DNA from: Actinomycetales bacterium
Lineage (GTDB): Bacteria > Actinomycetota > Actinomycetes > S36-B12 > UBA5976
Reading direction: 5' to 3'
NCBI GenBank assembly: GCA_027484085.1
Contig: JAIXQF010000010.1
Location: forward strand, 62,001-126,000
DNA length: 64,000 bases
Shown: positions 27,977-41,706 of the stretch, in pieces
How the letters are laid out: every line of letters begins with the position of its first letter
How positions within the stretch are numbered: position 1 is the stretch's first letter
Position numbers and translations under genes: made by a program
Notes under the pieces: model-generated
Told to the model about the DNA's origin: nothing
Databases searched by the model: none
Seen by the model: the letters and a program-made list of their open reading frames with translations, nothing else

Positions 27977-28756
27977 ATGAAGATTTGTGTTTGCGTAAAG
28001 CAGGTCCCAGACAGTTGGGCAGAAAAGAAGTTAACTGCGACTGACAGCACGCTAGATCGCGCAGCTGCTGATCGGGTAGTGAACGAACTTGATGAATACG
28101 CTGTTGAAGAGGCGCTGCGAATTGTGGAAGCTGGCGAAGGCGAAGTCACAATTCTTTCCATGGGACCAGATGAAGCTGCCGACAGTGTTCGTAAAGCCAT
28201 CTCGATGGGTGCTCACGCCGGCATTCACATCAGTGATCCAGCGCTTCACGGTTCTGATGCACTTGCTACTTCACTCGTTCTGGCCAAGGCGCTTGAAGGC
28301 CGTGGCTTTGATCTGATTATTTTTGGTTCCGAATCAACCGATGCTCGAATGAGTGTTGTTCCTGCGATGGTTGCAGCACGTTTAGGTTTGCCTCAAATGA
28401 CCTTCGCAAACAAAGTTGAAGTTAGTGGCTCGAACTTAACAATCCACCGAGTTACTGATTACGGTTACGACGAAGTTCAATCAAGTCTGCCAGCCGTAGT
28501 TTCAGTCGTTGAAAAAACTAATGAGCCGCGTTACCCATCCTTCAAAAACATCATGGCTGCCAAGAAAGCACCGATGGAAACCTTGAGTCTTGCTGACATC
28601 GGTTTGGATGCAGCATCGGTAGGACTTGCAAATGCATGGAGTGAAGTTAAAGATTTCGCCGAGCGTCCAGCAAAGGCAAAAGGCACAGTGATTACCGATG
28701 AAGGTAATGGCGCTGAAAAAATTGAAGAATTCCTCGTCACACAGAAATTTATCTAG
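27977..28756 (+). CDS. etfB: Electron transfer flavoprotein subunit beta
   Basis: 259 residues from ATG 27977, chosen because AAGGAG lies at 27966-27971 and MKICVCVKQVPDSWA is the canonical beta start. An open extension to 27896 is not ETF-like. Motifs: VNELDEYAVEEALRI, IIFGSESTDARMSVVPAMVAARLGLP and GYDEVQSSLPAVVSV. It binds AMP and, with EtfA, takes electrons from acyl-CoA dehydrogenases. EtfA follows after 8 bases. Confidence 0.95.
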   Translation: MKICVCVKQVPDSWAEKKLTATDSTLDRAAADRVVNELDEYAVEEALRIVEAGEGEVTILSMGPDEAADSVRKAISMGAHAGIHISDPALHGSDALATSLVLAKALEGRGFDLIIFGSESTDARMSVVPAMVAARLGLPQMTFANKVEVSGSNLTIHRVTDYGYDEVQSSLPAVVSVVEKTNEPRYPSFKNIMAAKKAPMETLSLADIGLDAASVGLANAWSEVKDFAERPAKAKGTVITDEGNGAEKIEEFLVTQKFI

Positions 28757-28764
28757 GAGAGATC

Positions 28765-29718
28765 ATGGCTGAAGTATTAGTACTTATCGAACATTCTGAA
28801 GGCAGTGTTAAAAAAGTCTCGCTAGAACTATTGGCTATGGCTGCTGGAATCGGAGAGCCAAGTGCCGTTTTTGTAGGACCTGGCGCGGATGCCGCTCTTG
28901 CAACCTTGGGTGACCATGGTGCAAAAACCGTCTATGTCGCAGATGGTCAAGCCTTCTTAGATCACGTAGTCGTGCCAACGGTTGATGTGCTGGTAAAGCT
29001 TGTTTCCGAAAAGTCACCAGCAGCAGTTCTGATTCCATCCTCAGCTGACGGCAAGGAAGTTGCTGGCCGGTTAGCTGTTGCAATCGATTCTGGTGTAATC
29101 ACCGACGCTGTGGCTGTTTCATCTGACGTTGTGGCAACCCAAAATGTTTTTGGTGGCGCCACAATCGTGCACTCCAAGGTTTCAAAAGGAACCCCAGTCA
29201 TTACAGTTCGCACAAACTCAATTGCTCCAGTGCAATCAGGTGGCACCGCAAACCGCGTTGACGTCGCTGTCGAAGTTAGTGCTGCAGCAAGTGCAACCAA
29301 AGTTGTAAATAGAGTTTCCGTACAAAAGAGTGGTCGCCCAGATCTTTCCGAAGCAGCAATCGTAGTTTCCGGCGGTCGTGGCGTTGGTAGCGATGAAGGT
29401 TTTGCAAGCGTCATCGAACCACTTGCTGATTCACTTGGCGCTGCAGTAGGCGCATCTCGCGCTGCAACTGACGCTGGTTGGTACCCTCACCAGTTCCAGG
29501 TTGGCCAGACTGGAAAGACTGTTTCACCTCAGCTTTATGTTGCAAACGGAATCTCTGGCGCAATTCAGCACCGTGCAGGGATGCAAACTTCAAAGACTGT
29601 TGTTGTAGTAAACAAAGACATCGACGCCCCGATCTTTGATTTAGCTGACTTTGGTGTTGTTGGCGACCTGCATTCGGTAGTTCCAGATTTAACTGCTCGC
29701 GTAAACGCCCGTAAGTAG
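28765..29718 (+). CDS. etfA: Electron transfer flavoprotein subunit alpha
   Basis: 317 residues. The C-terminal FAD domain has [68 protein letters not shown] and [23 protein letters not shown] upstream. Forms the heterodimeric ETF with EtfB, passing electrons to ETF-quinone oxidoreductase. A weak CACT-AAAT-AGTG hairpin followed by GGTTTT after the stop may act as a terminator. Confidence 0.95.
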   Translation: MAEVLVLIEHSEGSVKKVSLELLAMAAGIGEPSAVFVGPGADAALATLGDHGAKTVYVADGQAFLDHVVVPTVDVLVKLVSEKSPAAVLIPSSADGKEVAGRLAVAIDSGVITDAVAVSSDVVATQNVFGGATIVHSKVSKGTPVITVRTNSIAPVQSGGTANRVDVAVEVSAAASATKVVNRVSVQKSGRPDLSEAAIVVSGGRGVGSDEGFASVIEPLADSLGAAVGASRAATDAGWYPHQFQVGQTGKTVSPQLYVANGISGAIQHRAGMQTSKTVVVVNKDIDAPIFDLADFGVVGDLHSVVPDLTARVNARK

Positions 29719-29775
29719 TCACTAAATAGTGGGTTTTCGCTAATTCAGGAAAATCCAAGCGGCAGCGATCTCATC

Positions 29776-29781
29776 TAGAAT
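29776..29781 (+). promoter_or_regulatory. Putative -10 element (TAGAAT), leaderless cysteine desulfurase gene
   Basis: TAGAAT ends 6 bases before GTG 29788. Probably the promoter of the iscS-mnmA-metE-like-ligA overlap operon. Confidence 0.57.
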
Positions 29782-29787
29782 GAGGGT

Positions 29788-30978
29788 GTGGCGTATTTAG
29801 ATAACGCTGCAACGACGCCAATGCTTCCGGAGGCCGTTGCGGCCATGACGAAGTTGCTTAGCGAGCCGGGCAACCCATCATCTCTGCATGCCTCGGGCCG
29901 AAAAGCTAGGCGAGCCGTCGAAGAATCTCGTGAGCGCGTAGCCCGCGCAGTTGGCTGTGGTTCCGCAGAAGTTGTTTTCACTGCTGGTGGCACCGAGGCA
30001 AACAATATTGCAGTCAAAGGCATTGCTTGGGATCAGCGCAACAAAGAGCCGCAAAGGATTCGAGTAGTTGCAGGTAGCACTGAACACCATGCAGTTTTAG
30101 ATCCAGTGCGCTGGCTTGGTGACTCAGAAGGCTTCGAAGTTACCTGGATCAAATCTGATTCAGAAGGCAAAATCACGCCAGCTGCCCTTCGCGAAGCACT
30201 TGGTGATGATCCAAGTGATGTAGCGGTCGTTAGCGTGATTTTGGCTAACAACGAAGTCGGAACAATTAATGACATTGCTGCGCTAACTGCTGTTACTCGA
30301 GAATTTGGCATTCGCTTTCACACCGACGCAGTTCAGGCACCAGCTTGGTTAGAACTTGATTTTTCAAAACTCGGAGTTTGTGCGATGACAATTTCCGGGC
30401 ACAAAGTAGGTGGACCACACGGAATTGGCGCATTGATCATTAGCCGAGACTGTCACGTGACCCCACTGATTCACGGTGGCGGACAGGAACGCGACGTGCG
30501 TTCTGGAACTCTCGATGCACCAGCCATCGTTGGCTTCGCTACCGCACTTGAGATCACTAGTTCGCGACGTTCTGAGACCGTAGCTCGGGTTAGCGCATTA
30601 CGAGACGATCTAGTTAAGCGAGTAATAGAGATTGCACCTGATGCAATTTACACCGGTTCAAGAATTGATCGTCTGGCCAATAACGCCCACTTTATTTTCC
30701 CGGGATGCTTAGGTGACTCTTTGTTGATGTTGCTTGATGCCCAAGGTGTTGAGTGTTCAGTGGGATCCGCTTGCAATGCCGGAGTCCCGCAACCTTCGCA
30801 TGTATTGCTTGCTATGGGAGCCGATGATGATGCAGCTCGCAGCACTTTGCGTTTTTCACTTGGAAGCACAACGACGCAAAGTGACATTGACAAACTAATC
30901 GAAGTTCTGCCAAGTGCGATTGAAAGAGCAAAGCGCGCTGGCGTGCCAAAACTAACTTCAGCACCGGTGCGTGCCTAA
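29788..30978 (+). CDS. iscS: Cysteine desulfurase (IscS/NifS family)
   Basis: 396 residues. N-terminal [18 protein letters not shown] histidine in [11 protein letters not shown], Schiff-base lysine in [14 protein letters not shown], and active-site cysteine in [12 protein letters not shown]. It releases sulfur from cysteine as a protein persulfide. The 1-base stop/start overlap with mnmA indicates that the sulfur goes mainly to tRNA 2-thiouridine. Iron-sulfur or other acceptors are also possible. GTG start. Confidence 0.94.
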   Translation: MAYLDNAATTPMLPEAVAAMTKLLSEPGNPSSLHASGRKARRAVEESRERVARAVGCGSAEVVFTAGGTEANNIAVKGIAWDQRNKEPQRIRVVAGSTEHHAVLDPVRWLGDSEGFEVTWIKSDSEGKITPAALREALGDDPSDVAVVSVILANNEVGTINDIAALTAVTREFGIRFHTDAVQAPAWLELDFSKLGVCAMTISGHKVGGPHGIGALIISRDCHVTPLIHGGGQERDVRSGTLDAPAIVGFATALEITSSRRSETVARVSALRDDLVKRVIEIAPDAIYTGSRIDRLANNAHFIFPGCLGDSLLMLLDAQGVECSVGSACNAGVPQPSHVLLAMGADDDAARSTLRFSLGSTTTQSDIDKLIEVLPSAIERAKRAGVPKLTSAPVRA

Positions 30979-32068
30979 TGCGAGTACTAGCAGCCCTTTC
31001 AGGTGGAGTGGACTCTGCAGTTGCAGCTGCTCGAGCCGTTGATGCTGGACACGATGTCACCGCTGTCCATCTAGCACTTTCCAGAAATCCTCAATCTCAT
31101 CGCACTGGCGCGCGTGGTTGTTGCACGATCGAAGATTCCAATGATGCCTTCCGCGCTGCGGACATGTTGGGCGCTCCGTTTTATGTTTGGGATTTGTCTT
31201 CTGAATTTCAAGAGAAAGTTATCGAAGACTTTATTTCTGAATACGCCGCTGGACGCACGCCTAATCCATGCCTGCGTTGTAACGAAAGCATTAAGTTCGA
31301 AGCGGTATTGGAACGCGCCATGGCCCTTGGGTTTGATGCTGTAGTCACAGGTCACTATGCCCAAATCTTCCAAGGCGAAAATGGCCCAGAGCTTCACCGT
31401 GCGGTCGATCCACTTAAGGATCAGTCTTATGTGCTTGGCGTTTTAACTGCAGAACAAATTGCACATTCCATGTTTCCGTTAGGTGACAGCACAAAAGTCG
31501 AAGTGCGAGCTGAGGCAGATCGACGCGGAATTTTGGTAGCAGCAAAGCCTGATAGCCATGACATCTGCTTTATTCCCGATGGTGACACAGCTGGTTGGCT
31601 ATCTCGACAGATTGAATCAGTGCCTGGCGAAGTCGTTGACGCAGAGACTGGCAACAAAGTTGGAACTCACGCAGGTGCACATGCATTTACCGTAGGACAG
31701 CGACGTGGCCTAGCTCTTGGCAATCCAACTGGTGACGGCGAACGTCGCTACGTAGTTGATGTAGATGTCAAGAACAACATCGTTATGGTTGGCCCACCAG
31801 TACTACTGGACATTGACTTGATCGAAACCATTAAGCCACGCTGGGCTGGACCGGTTCCAGCAAATGGAACTCGAATCCATGTTCAGATTCGCGCCCACGG
31901 TGAAGCTTTGCCAGCAACACTGCATGTTGGCGATGATGATTTAGTAACGGTTCAGCTTGATGAATACTTGCGTGGTTTAGCCGCTGGACAAGCTGCCGTT
32001 TTTTATGACGGAACCCGCGTGATCGGAAGCGCTACGGTTTCTCGCTCACGTCGATCGGCATCCGTTTA

Positions 32069-32069
<1 letters not shown>
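30978..32069 (+). CDS. mnmA: tRNA-specific 2-thiouridylase
   Basis: 363 residues. PP-loop [16 protein letters not shown] activates U34 of tRNA Lys/Glu/Gln with ATP. Catalytic cysteines lie in [12 protein letters not shown] and in [13 protein letters not shown], which forms the persulfide. GHYAQI and [13 protein letters not shown] are further signatures. Coupled to iscS upstream and to the methionine-synthase-like gene downstream, each by a 1-base overlap. Confidence 0.96.
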
Positions 32070-35211
<3,142 letters not shown>

Positions 35212-35239
35212 CGCGAATTAAAGGAACCGTAGTTCCCAA

Positions 35240-35245
35240 TAGAAT
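35240..35245 (+). promoter_or_regulatory. Putative -10 element (TAGAAT), leaderless gatC
   Basis: TAGAAT ends 6 bases before ATG 35252 (gap TGGGGT). Likely promoter for gatCAB and the TipAS gene. Confidence 0.57.
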
Positions 35246-35251
35246 TGGGGT

Positions 35252-35548
35252 ATGTCCGGAATTTCCCAAGAAGATGTAGCCCACTTGGCTCATCTGGCGC
35301 GTATAGATATCCCTACTGACGAACTTGGTCACTACGCCAAGCAGTTAGACGCAATCCTGAATGCTGTCGCTGAAGTATCAAGCCTTGACACAGCCGATGT
35401 TGTTGCCATGAGCCATCCAGTTCCGATGACTAACGTTTTTCGTGAAGACACCCCAGGCGTTTCATTAACTGCCGAACAAGCTTTGTCTGGGGCACCTGCG
35501 GTTGAAGATGGCAGATTCCGTGTCCCACGTATTTTGGATGAGGAGTAA
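35252..35548 (+). CDS. gatC: Asp-tRNA(Asn)/Glu-tRNA(Gln) amidotransferase subunit C
   Basis: 98 residues with [24 protein letters not shown] and the C-terminal VPRILDEE. It clamps GatA to GatB in the transamidosome that makes Gln-tRNA (and Asn-tRNA) by amidating misacylated tRNA. First gene of gatC-gatA-gatB. gatA follows after 2 bases. Confidence 0.95.
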   Translation: MSGISQEDVAHLAHLARIDIPTDELGHYAKQLDAILNAVAEVSSLDTADVVAMSHPVPMTNVFREDTPGVSLTAEQALSGAPAVEDGRFRVPRILDEE

Positions 35549-35550
35549 GA

Positions 35551-37053
35551 ATGTCTGACCTCATTAAGAAAGATGCTTCAGAACTTGCTGGAATGGTGGC
35601 CTCGAGAGAAGTTTCAGCCGTTGAAGTTGCGCAAGCTCACTTAGATCGAATTGCCGCAGTTGATGGCGCAGTCAATGCGTTCTTGCACGTAGACACAGAA
35701 GGCGCACTTGCTAGTGCCTCTGCTGTTGATGCCAAGGTTAAAGCCGGCGAGCAACTTTCGGTGCTTGCTGGCGTGCCTCTCGGCTTAAAAGATATTTTGG
35801 CTACTAACGGACTACCTACAACATGCGGTTCAAGAGTGCTTGATGGATGGATTCCGCCGTATGACGCAACTGTGGTTACTAAGTTGCGTGAAGCTGGGAT
35901 TGTTATTTTAGGTAAGACAAATATGGATGAATTTGCGATGGGTTCATCTACGGAGCATTCTGCATTCGGACCAACACATAACCCATGGGACTTGGAAAGA
36001 ATTCCAGGTGGCTCTGGTGGTGGATCATCCGCCTGTGTTTCAGCATTTGAAGCACCGCTGGCAATCGGTACCGACACTGGTGGCTCAATTCGCCAGCCAG
36101 CAGCAGTTACCGGATCTGTTGGAGTTAAGCCAACATACGGTGGCGTAAGTCGATACGGAATTGTCGCTCTAGCTTCTTCACTTGATCAGGCAGGACCTTG
36201 TGCTCGCAACGTCCTAGACACTGCGCTGCTTCATAGTGTCATCGCTGGACATGATCCGATGGATTCCACATCAATCAATTCGCCGGTGCCGGATGTTATT
36301 GCAGCTGCTAAGCGTGCCGATATAAAGGGTATGAAAGTTGGCGTTATCAAGGAACTTGGTGGCGAAGGTTACCAAGCAGGTGTGCGCACTCGGTTTGATG
36401 AAAGTGTGGCATTGATCGAAAGTCTTGGCGCTGAAGTAGTAGAAGTTTCCTGCCCGAGTTTCCCGGCTGCCCTTGCTGCTTACTACTTGATTTTGCCAAG
36501 TGAGGCTTCAAGTAACTTGGCAAAGTTTGACGGCATCAGGTTTGGAAATCGCGTTGGTGATGATGGTTCGAAGTCGGTAGAGCAAGTCATGAGCGAAACT
36601 CGTGCTGCTGGATTTGGCCCTGAAGTTACTCGACGAATCATTCTCGGAACCTACGCACTATCTGCTGGGTATTACGACGCTTATTACGGGCAGGCTCAAA
36701 AGGTGCGCACCTTGATCAAGCAAGATTTTGATGCCTCATTTGCAAAAGTTGATGTCTTGATCTCACCAACTGCGCCAACAACTGCTTTCAAGATCGGCGA
36801 AAAGCTAGATGACCCATTAGCGATGTATTTGAATGACGTTGCCACGATTCCTGTGAACATGGCTGGCTTGCCGGGTATGTCCCTTCCTATTGGTCTTGCG
36901 CCTGAAGATAACTTGCCAGTTGGTTTGCAGATTATTGCGCCAGCCATGGCGGATGATCGCCTTTACAACGTGGGTGCAGCTATCGAACGCGAATTGTTGA
37001 CTAAGTGGGGTGGCCCAATCCTGGGTCTGGCTCCAGAGTTGGCAGGTGCGTAA
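35551..37053 (+). CDS. gatA: Asp-tRNA(Asn)/Glu-tRNA(Gln) amidotransferase subunit A
   Basis: 500 residues, amidase-signature family. The catalytic Ser-cisSer-Lys triad is visible as K80 (PLGLKDIL), the Gly/Ser-rich [12 protein letters not shown] and the nucleophile region [26 protein letters not shown]. It releases ammonia from glutamine for GatB. Its TAA overlaps the gatB ATG by 1 base. Confidence 0.97.
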   Translation: MSDLIKKDASELAGMVASREVSAVEVAQAHLDRIAAVDGAVNAFLHVDTEGALASASAVDAKVKAGEQLSVLAGVPLGLKDILATNGLPTTCGSRVLDGWIPPYDATVVTKLREAGIVILGKTNMDEFAMGSSTEHSAFGPTHNPWDLERIPGGSGGGSSACVSAFEAPLAIGTDTGGSIRQPAAVTGSVGVKPTYGGVSRYGIVALASSLDQAGPCARNVLDTALLHSVIAGHDPMDSTSINSPVPDVIAAAKRADIKGMKVGVIKELGGEGYQAGVRTRFDESVALIESLGAEVVEVSCPSFPAALAAYYLILPSEASSNLAKFDGIRFGNRVGDDGSKSVEQVMSETRAAGFGPEVTRRIILGTYALSAGYYDAYYGQAQKVRTLIKQDFDASFAKVDVLISPTAPTTAFKIGEKLDDPLAMYLNDVATIPVNMAGLPGMSLPIGLAPEDNLPVGLQIIAPAMADDRLYNVGAAIERELLTKWGGPILGLAPELAGA

Positions 37054-38567
37054 TGACTGAAGCAACTATGAACTACGACGAAGCTATTTCCAAGTTTGAT
37101 CCGGTGTTGGGATTAGAAGTTCACGTTGAACTGGGCACAAATACCAAGATGTTCTGTGGCTGCTCAACTGTTTTTGGCGCGGCCCCAAACACTCAGGTGT
37201 GCCCAGTATGTCTTGGCCTACCTGGCGCATTGCCAACTCTTAACAAGATTGGCGTTGAATCTGCAATTCGAATTGGTTTAGCGCTTAACTGTGAGATTGC
37301 CGAATGGTGCCGATTCGCGCGCAAGAACTATTTCTATCCAGATATGCCAAAGAACTTTCAAACATCTCAATACGACGAACCAATTGCGTTTGAAGGCTAC
37401 TTAGATGTCGAGATTGATACCGACGAAGGTCGAAAGACTTTCCGAGTTCCGATTGAGCGCGCTCACATGGAAGAAGACACTGGCAAGAACTCACACGTGG
37501 GTGGCGCAACTGGTCGAATCCATGGTGCGGATTATTCGCTAGTTGATTACAACCGTGCCGGTATTCCATTGATTGAAATTGTTACTAAGCCAATCACTGG
37601 CACCGGTAAGTATGCACCAGAGGTTGCCAAGGCTTACGTAGCTGCGCTTCGTGACATTCTGCGCGGACTTGGAGTTTCTGACGTAAAGATGGAACAAGGT
37701 TCTTTGCGTTGTGACGTTAACTTGTCACTTCGCGAGACTCCAGAATCTAAATTGGGTACGCGTTCGGAAACCAAGAACGTGAACTCACTTCGTTCCGTTG
37801 AGCGCGCAGTTCGTTATGAAGTTACTCGCCACGCCGCAAGGCTTGCTGCTGGTGAGCAGATTGTTCAAGAAACTAGACACTGGCATGAAGATACGGGTAT
37901 CTCAACTTCCGGTCGCCCAAAATCAGATGCTGAAGATTACCGATACTTCCCTGAACCAGACTTGCTTCCAATTGCACCGTCTCGCGAATGGGTTGAAGAA
38001 CTTCGTGCTGCACTTCCAGAAAATCCAGCAGTTCGCCGTGCCCGTCTAGTTGCAGATTGGGGCTTAAGCGAGATTGATATGAACACTGTTATCAATTCCG
38101 GCGCACTAGACCTCATTGTTGAAGCAGTTGACGCAGGCGTTGACCCGGCAGCAGCTCGCAAGTGGTGGACTGGTGAGTTGGCTCGAATTGCAAATGATCG
38201 CGCAATTGAACTTGAAGAACTTCCGGTTTTACCAAGTCACTTAAAGCGACTGGAAGAATTAATTGCCGCTGGTTCATTGAATGACAAGTTGGCCCGCCAA
38301 GCCCTTGAGGGAGTTATTGCCGGCGAGGGCGATGTCGATGCCATTGTTGCAGCACGCGGATTAGCTGTGGTTTCTGATGATGGACCCCTGCTTGCTGCTA
38401 TTGATGAGGCATTGGCTGCCGATCCCGCAGTCGTAGAAACCATTAAGTCAGGAAAGCTTGCTGCTGCAGGCTCTGTTGTAGGTGCCGTCATGAAGGCAAC
38501 TCGTGGCCAAGCCGATGCTGCTCGGGTCCGCGAATTGCTGTTTGAAAAACTAGGCGTTTCTGAATAG
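37053..38567 (+). CDS. gatB: Asp-tRNA(Asn)/Glu-tRNA(Gln) amidotransferase subunit B
   Basis: 504 residues from ATG 37053. The open frame reaches 37005, but that lies inside gat[19 protein letters not shown] and [13 protein letters not shown] form the zinc-binding kinase cradle, followed by [26 protein letters not shown] and the C-terminal YqeY-like tail domain (about 355-500). It activates the misacylated residue and transfers ammonia. A TipAS-domain gene follows after 9 bases with its own AGGAG. Confidence 0.97.
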   Translation: MTEATMNYDEAISKFDPVLGLEVHVELGTNTKMFCGCSTVFGAAPNTQVCPVCLGLPGALPTLNKIGVESAIRIGLALNCEIAEWCRFARKNYFYPDMPKNFQTSQYDEPIAFEGYLDVEIDTDEGRKTFRVPIERAHMEEDTGKNSHVGGATGRIHGADYSLVDYNRAGIPLIEIVTKPITGTGKYAPEVAKAYVAALRDILRGLGVSDVKMEQGSLRCDVNLSLRETPESKLGTRSETKNVNSLRSVERAVRYEVTRHAARLAAGEQIVQETRHWHEDTGISTSGRPKSDAEDYRYFPEPDLLPIAPSREWVEELRAALPENPAVRRARLVADWGLSEIDMNTVINSGALDLIVEAVDAGVDPAAARKWWTGELARIANDRAIELEELPVLPSHLKRLEELIAAGSLNDKLARQALEGVIAGEGDVDAIVAARGLAVVSDDGPLLAAIDEALAADPAVVETIKSGKLAAAGSVVGAVMKATRGQADAARVRELLFEKLGVSE

Positions 38568-38576
38568 GAGTTCAAG

Positions 38577-39011
38577 ATGAAATCATCCGAAGTCTTTGAC
38601 GGCACAGATGATTCCCAGCAAGAAAAGTGGGAACAAGAGTTAGTTGCTAAGCACCCGGAAGCCGCAGATCACATTGCTGAATCAAAGCAACGTATGTCTG
38701 GCTGGTCGAGAGAAGACGGCTCGCTGATTCAAAAAGAATTAGCTGAGATTGATGCCAGACTAGTGGAGCTAATTGAGGCAGGTGTTGAACCAGATGACAT
38801 CCGCACTCAAGATGTAATAGCTGACCATTTTCGCTGGGTTTCTCAATTCTGGACTCCGAATGCTGAGGCTTACGTTGGACTAGGCGAAATGTATAACGAA
38901 AGCCCAGATTTCCTCGAGAGATTTAATGGAATTCATCCACAGTTAGCCCCGTTTCAGCGTGACGCCATGGCTCATTACGCACTTACCGTGCTGATAGAAC
39001 AAAACCACTAG
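38577..39011 (+). CDS. Stand-alone TipAS-like antibiotic-recognition domain protein
   Basis: 144 residues, helical, without a helix-turn-helix. WSREDGSLIQKELAEIDARLVELIEAGVEPDD, HFRWVSQFWTPNAEAYVGLGEMYNESPDFLERF and FQRDAMAHYALTVL match the globin-like TipAS fold found at the C-terminus of TipA-type MerR regulators, where it binds thiopeptides. Without a DNA-binding domain it could sequester a ligand, as the AlbA family does for albicidin. That is inference. SD AGGAG. Last gene of the gatCAB unit. Confidence 0.8.
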   Translation: MKSSEVFDGTDDSQQEKWEQELVAKHPEAADHIAESKQRMSGWSREDGSLIQKELAEIDARLVELIEAGVEPDDIRTQDVIADHFRWVSQFWTPNAEAYVGLGEMYNESPDFLERFNGIHPQLAPFQRDAMAHYALTVLIEQNH

Positions 39012-39044
39012 CCATCAGGTGCTCTGGTTTAACTCTGTAGTTGC

Positions 39045-39050
39045 CAGAAT
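39045..39050 (+). promoter_or_regulatory. Putative -10 element (CAGAAT), leaderless hydroxyacid dehydrogenase gene
   Basis: CAGAAT ends 6 bases before ATG 39057. The GGAG in the gap is too close to the ATG to be a useful Shine-Dalgarno sequence. Confidence 0.5.
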
Positions 39051-39056
39051 GGAGAC

Positions 39057-39968
39057 ATGACTCGCCACATTATTGCGCCCGACTGGATTGCAAATGATTA
39101 TGAATTTCCAAATGATGTCCAAGTCACCGAATGCGATGATCTGGGCGAACTATCTCTAGATGTAATTGCAGATGCCGATTTTGTGATTCTTCCTTATGAA
39201 GGTTCATCAATTTCCATCGACGAAGCGATTTCTCGAATGAGCAAGGTGCAAGTCATCCAAACCTTAACTGCAGGTTTCGATAACGTGCAGCCCTATGTGC
39301 CAGCTAATGTAACGCTTTGCAATGCCGCTGGTGTTCATGATGATGCAACATCCGAACTTGCTGTACTGCTTACCTTGAGCGTGCTTCGCGATATGCCCCG
39401 GTCATTTAAAGCCCAGCAAGATCGTCATTGGGAAACTTATTTTGCCCGCTCACTTGCCGATAAAACCGTCTTACTAATTGGTTATGGAAATGTTGGTAAA
39501 GCTGCAGAAAAGCGATTACTAGGGTTTGGCTGCAGAGTAATCCCAGTAGCCAAAACGGCTAGAGATCATGTTCATGCCATTTCTGAGTTGCCGGACCTCA
39601 TTCCGTCGGCGGACGTGGTTATGTTGATCGTTCCCAACAACCCAGGAACTGTGAACTTAGTCGATGCCAAATTCCTTGCCAGCATGAAGGATGATTCCGT
39701 TCTGGTAAACGTTGCTCGAGGCGTTGTTGTCGACACCGATGCGTTAGTAGCCGAACTTCAAACCGGCAGAATCAGCGCGGCTCTTGATGTTACCGAGCCT
39801 GAACCGCTTCCAGCCGATCACGTGCTGTGGTCACTTCCAAATGTGATTATCACTTCGCATAATGGGGGAGAAGGAGATGTGTTTTGGGAGCGAGCGCGCA
39901 CCAGAATCCATAGCCAGTTTGACCTTTGGCTCTCTGGTCAGCCATTGGAATGCGTAATTACCCCGTAA
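39057..39968 (+). CDS. D-isomer-specific 2-hydroxyacid dehydrogenase
   Basis: 303 residues. The NAD domain has VLLIGYGNVGKAAEKRLLGFGCRV. Catalytic Arg is in VNVARGVVVDTDAL, Glu in DVTEPEPLP and His in ITSHNGGEGD (a variant of the usual TPHIGG). It reduces a 2-keto acid or oxidises a D-2-hydroxy acid. The substrate cannot be read. It is distinct from the SerA-like gene at 53202. ilvD begins 18 bases after its stop but has its own -10. Confidence 0.88.
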   Translation: MTRHIIAPDWIANDYEFPNDVQVTECDDLGELSLDVIADADFVILPYEGSSISIDEAISRMSKVQVIQTLTAGFDNVQPYVPANVTLCNAAGVHDDATSELAVLLTLSVLRDMPRSFKAQQDRHWETYFARSLADKTVLLIGYGNVGKAAEKRLLGFGCRVIPVAKTARDHVHAISELPDLIPSADVVMLIVPNNPGTVNLVDAKFLASMKDDSVLVNVARGVVVDTDALVAELQTGRISAALDVTEPEPLPADHVLWSLPNVIITSHNGGEGDVFWERARTRIHSQFDLWLSGQPLECVITP

Positions 39969-39974
39969 TTGAGT

Positions 39975-39980
39975 TAGATT
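39975..39980 (+). promoter_or_regulatory. Putative -10 element (TAGATT), leaderless ilvD
   Basis: TAGATT ends 6 bases before ATG 39987 (gap TATTTC), with no Shine-Dalgarno sequence. Confidence 0.53.
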
Positions 39981-39986
39981 TATTTC

Positions 39987-41675
39987 ATGCCAAACATGAA
40001 GCCTCGCAGTGGACAAGTAACCGACGGTATTGAACGTGCCCCAGCCCGCGGAATGCTCCGTGCAGTTGGCATGGGTGATGCCGATTGGGTTAAGCCGCAA
40101 ATTGGAATTGCTTCCTCGTGGAATGAAATTACCCCTTGCAACCTCTCGCTTGAACGTCTGGCAAAAGCATCTAAAGAAGGTGTACTCAAGGCCGGTGGCT
40201 TCCCAATGCAGTTTGGCACCATCTCAGTCTCCGATGGCATTTCAATGGGCCATGAAGGAATGCACTTCTCGCTTGTAAGTCGTGAAATTATCGCTGACTC
40301 AGTAGAGGCAGTAATGCAAGCAGAGCGCCTTGATGGCATGGTCAACTTTGCTGGTTGCGATAAGTCGCTCCCAGGTATGTTGATGGCTGCCGCACGCCTC
40401 GACGTTGCCAGTGTTTTCGTTTACGCAGGTTCAATTCTTCCGGGCAATGTGACGCTTTCAGATGGCAGCAATCGCGACGTAACAATCATCGATGCTTTCG
40501 AAGCTGTTGGCGCATGTGCTCGCGGATTGATGAGCGAAGAAGACGTAGATCGCATTGAACGTGCCATTTGTCCGGGCGAAGGTGCTTGTGGCGGAATGTA
40601 CACCGCTAACACCATGGCATCAGCCGCAGAAGCAATGGGTATGTCATTGCCAGGTTCAGCTGCCCCGCCAGCGGTTGATCGACGACGCGATGGTTTTGCA
40701 ATCGCATCTGGTGAGGCCGTAGTTAACTTGATTGCCCAAGGAATTACTACTCGGGACATCATCACCAAGCAGTCGCTCGAGAATGCAATTGCAGTTGTTA
40801 TGGCCTTTGGTGGCTCAACAAATGCCGTGCTTCACTTACTTGCAATCGCGCATGAAGCAAATGTTGATTTGCACCTAGAAGATTTCCATCGCATTGGTTC
40901 CAAGGTGCCACTACTTGCTGACGTTAAGCCATTTGGTCGCTATGTCATGAGCGATGTTGACCGTGTTGGTGGCGTTCCAGTTGTTATGCGAGCGCTTCTT
41001 GATGCTGGGTTAATGAATGGTGATTGCTTAACTGTCACAGGCAAGACCTTGGCAGAAAACTTAGCTGATCTTGATTCTCCAGATCCTGACGGAGACATTG
41101 TTCATGCGATGAACAATCCGATGGGTGGTACTGGTGGAATCACAATTCTCGGAGGCTCTCTGTCTCCCGAAGGCGCAGTTTGTAAGACTGCAGGAATTCC
41201 AGTTGATGTATTTGAAGGCCCGGCAAAGGTTTATGAACGCGAACGTGCAGCAATGGATGCTCTTGAAAGTGGCGACATTCAAGCTGGCGATGTAGTCATC
41301 ATTCGCTACGAAGGACCTAAGGGTGGTCCAGGTATGCGCGAAATGCTCATGATTACCGGTGCGATCAAGGGTGCCGGACTTGGTAAAGAAGTAATGCTTA
41401 TTACCGATGGCCGATTCAGCGGTGGAACAACTGGTCTTTGTATTGGACACGTGGCACCAGAAGCCGTTGATGGCGGACCAATTGCATTCGTAGAACATGG
41501 CGACAAAGTCCGTATCAACATCAGCGAACGCACCCTCGATCTATTGGTTGATGAATCTGTTCTAGTTGAGCGTCGCAAAAACTTTAAGCCGGTTCCACAC
41601 AAGTACAATCGTGGCGTCTTGGCCAAGTATGCAAAGCTTGTTGGCTCGGCCAGTAATGGCGCAGTCTGCGACTAA
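39987..41675 (+). CDS. ilvD: Dihydroxy-acid dehydratase
   Basis: 562 residues. Iron-sulfur cysteines lie in [15 protein letters not shown] and [47 protein letters not shown] is the C-terminal signature. It dehydrates 2,3-dihydroxy-isovalerate and -methylvalerate to the keto acids of valine/leucine and isoleucine. ilvBNC lies 3 kb downstream, with ppdK in between on the other strand. Confidence 0.97.
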   Translation: MPNMKPRSGQVTDGIERAPARGMLRAVGMGDADWVKPQIGIASSWNEITPCNLSLERLAKASKEGVLKAGGFPMQFGTISVSDGISMGHEGMHFSLVSREIIADSVEAVMQAERLDGMVNFAGCDKSLPGMLMAAARLDVASVFVYAGSILPGNVTLSDGSNRDVTIIDAFEAVGACARGLMSEEDVDRIERAICPGEGACGGMYTANTMASAAEAMGMSLPGSAAPPAVDRRRDGFAIASGEAVVNLIAQGITTRDIITKQSLENAIAVVMAFGGSTNAVLHLLAIAHEANVDLHLEDFHRIGSKVPLLADVKPFGRYVMSDVDRVGGVPVVMRALLDAGLMNGDCLTVTGKTLAENLADLDSPDPDGDIVHAMNNPMGGTGGITILGGSLSPEGAVCKTAGIPVDVFEGPAKVYERERAAMDALESGDIQAGDVVIIRYEGPKGGPGMREMLMITGAIKGAGLGKEVMLITDGRFSGGTTGLCIGHVAPEAVDGGPIAFVEHGDKVRINISERTLDLLVDESVLVERRKNFKPVPHKYNRGVLAKYAKLVGSASNGAVCD

Positions 41676-41706
41676 GCGTTAACTCAAAAAATTATTGCTT
41701 GGTTAA

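Noticed and set aside
39041-39056. GGAG before ATG 39057 as a Shine-Dalgarno sequence
   Set aside because: It ends only 2 bases before the ATG, too close for ribosome binding. The CAGAAT -10 with a 6-base gap explains the site better.
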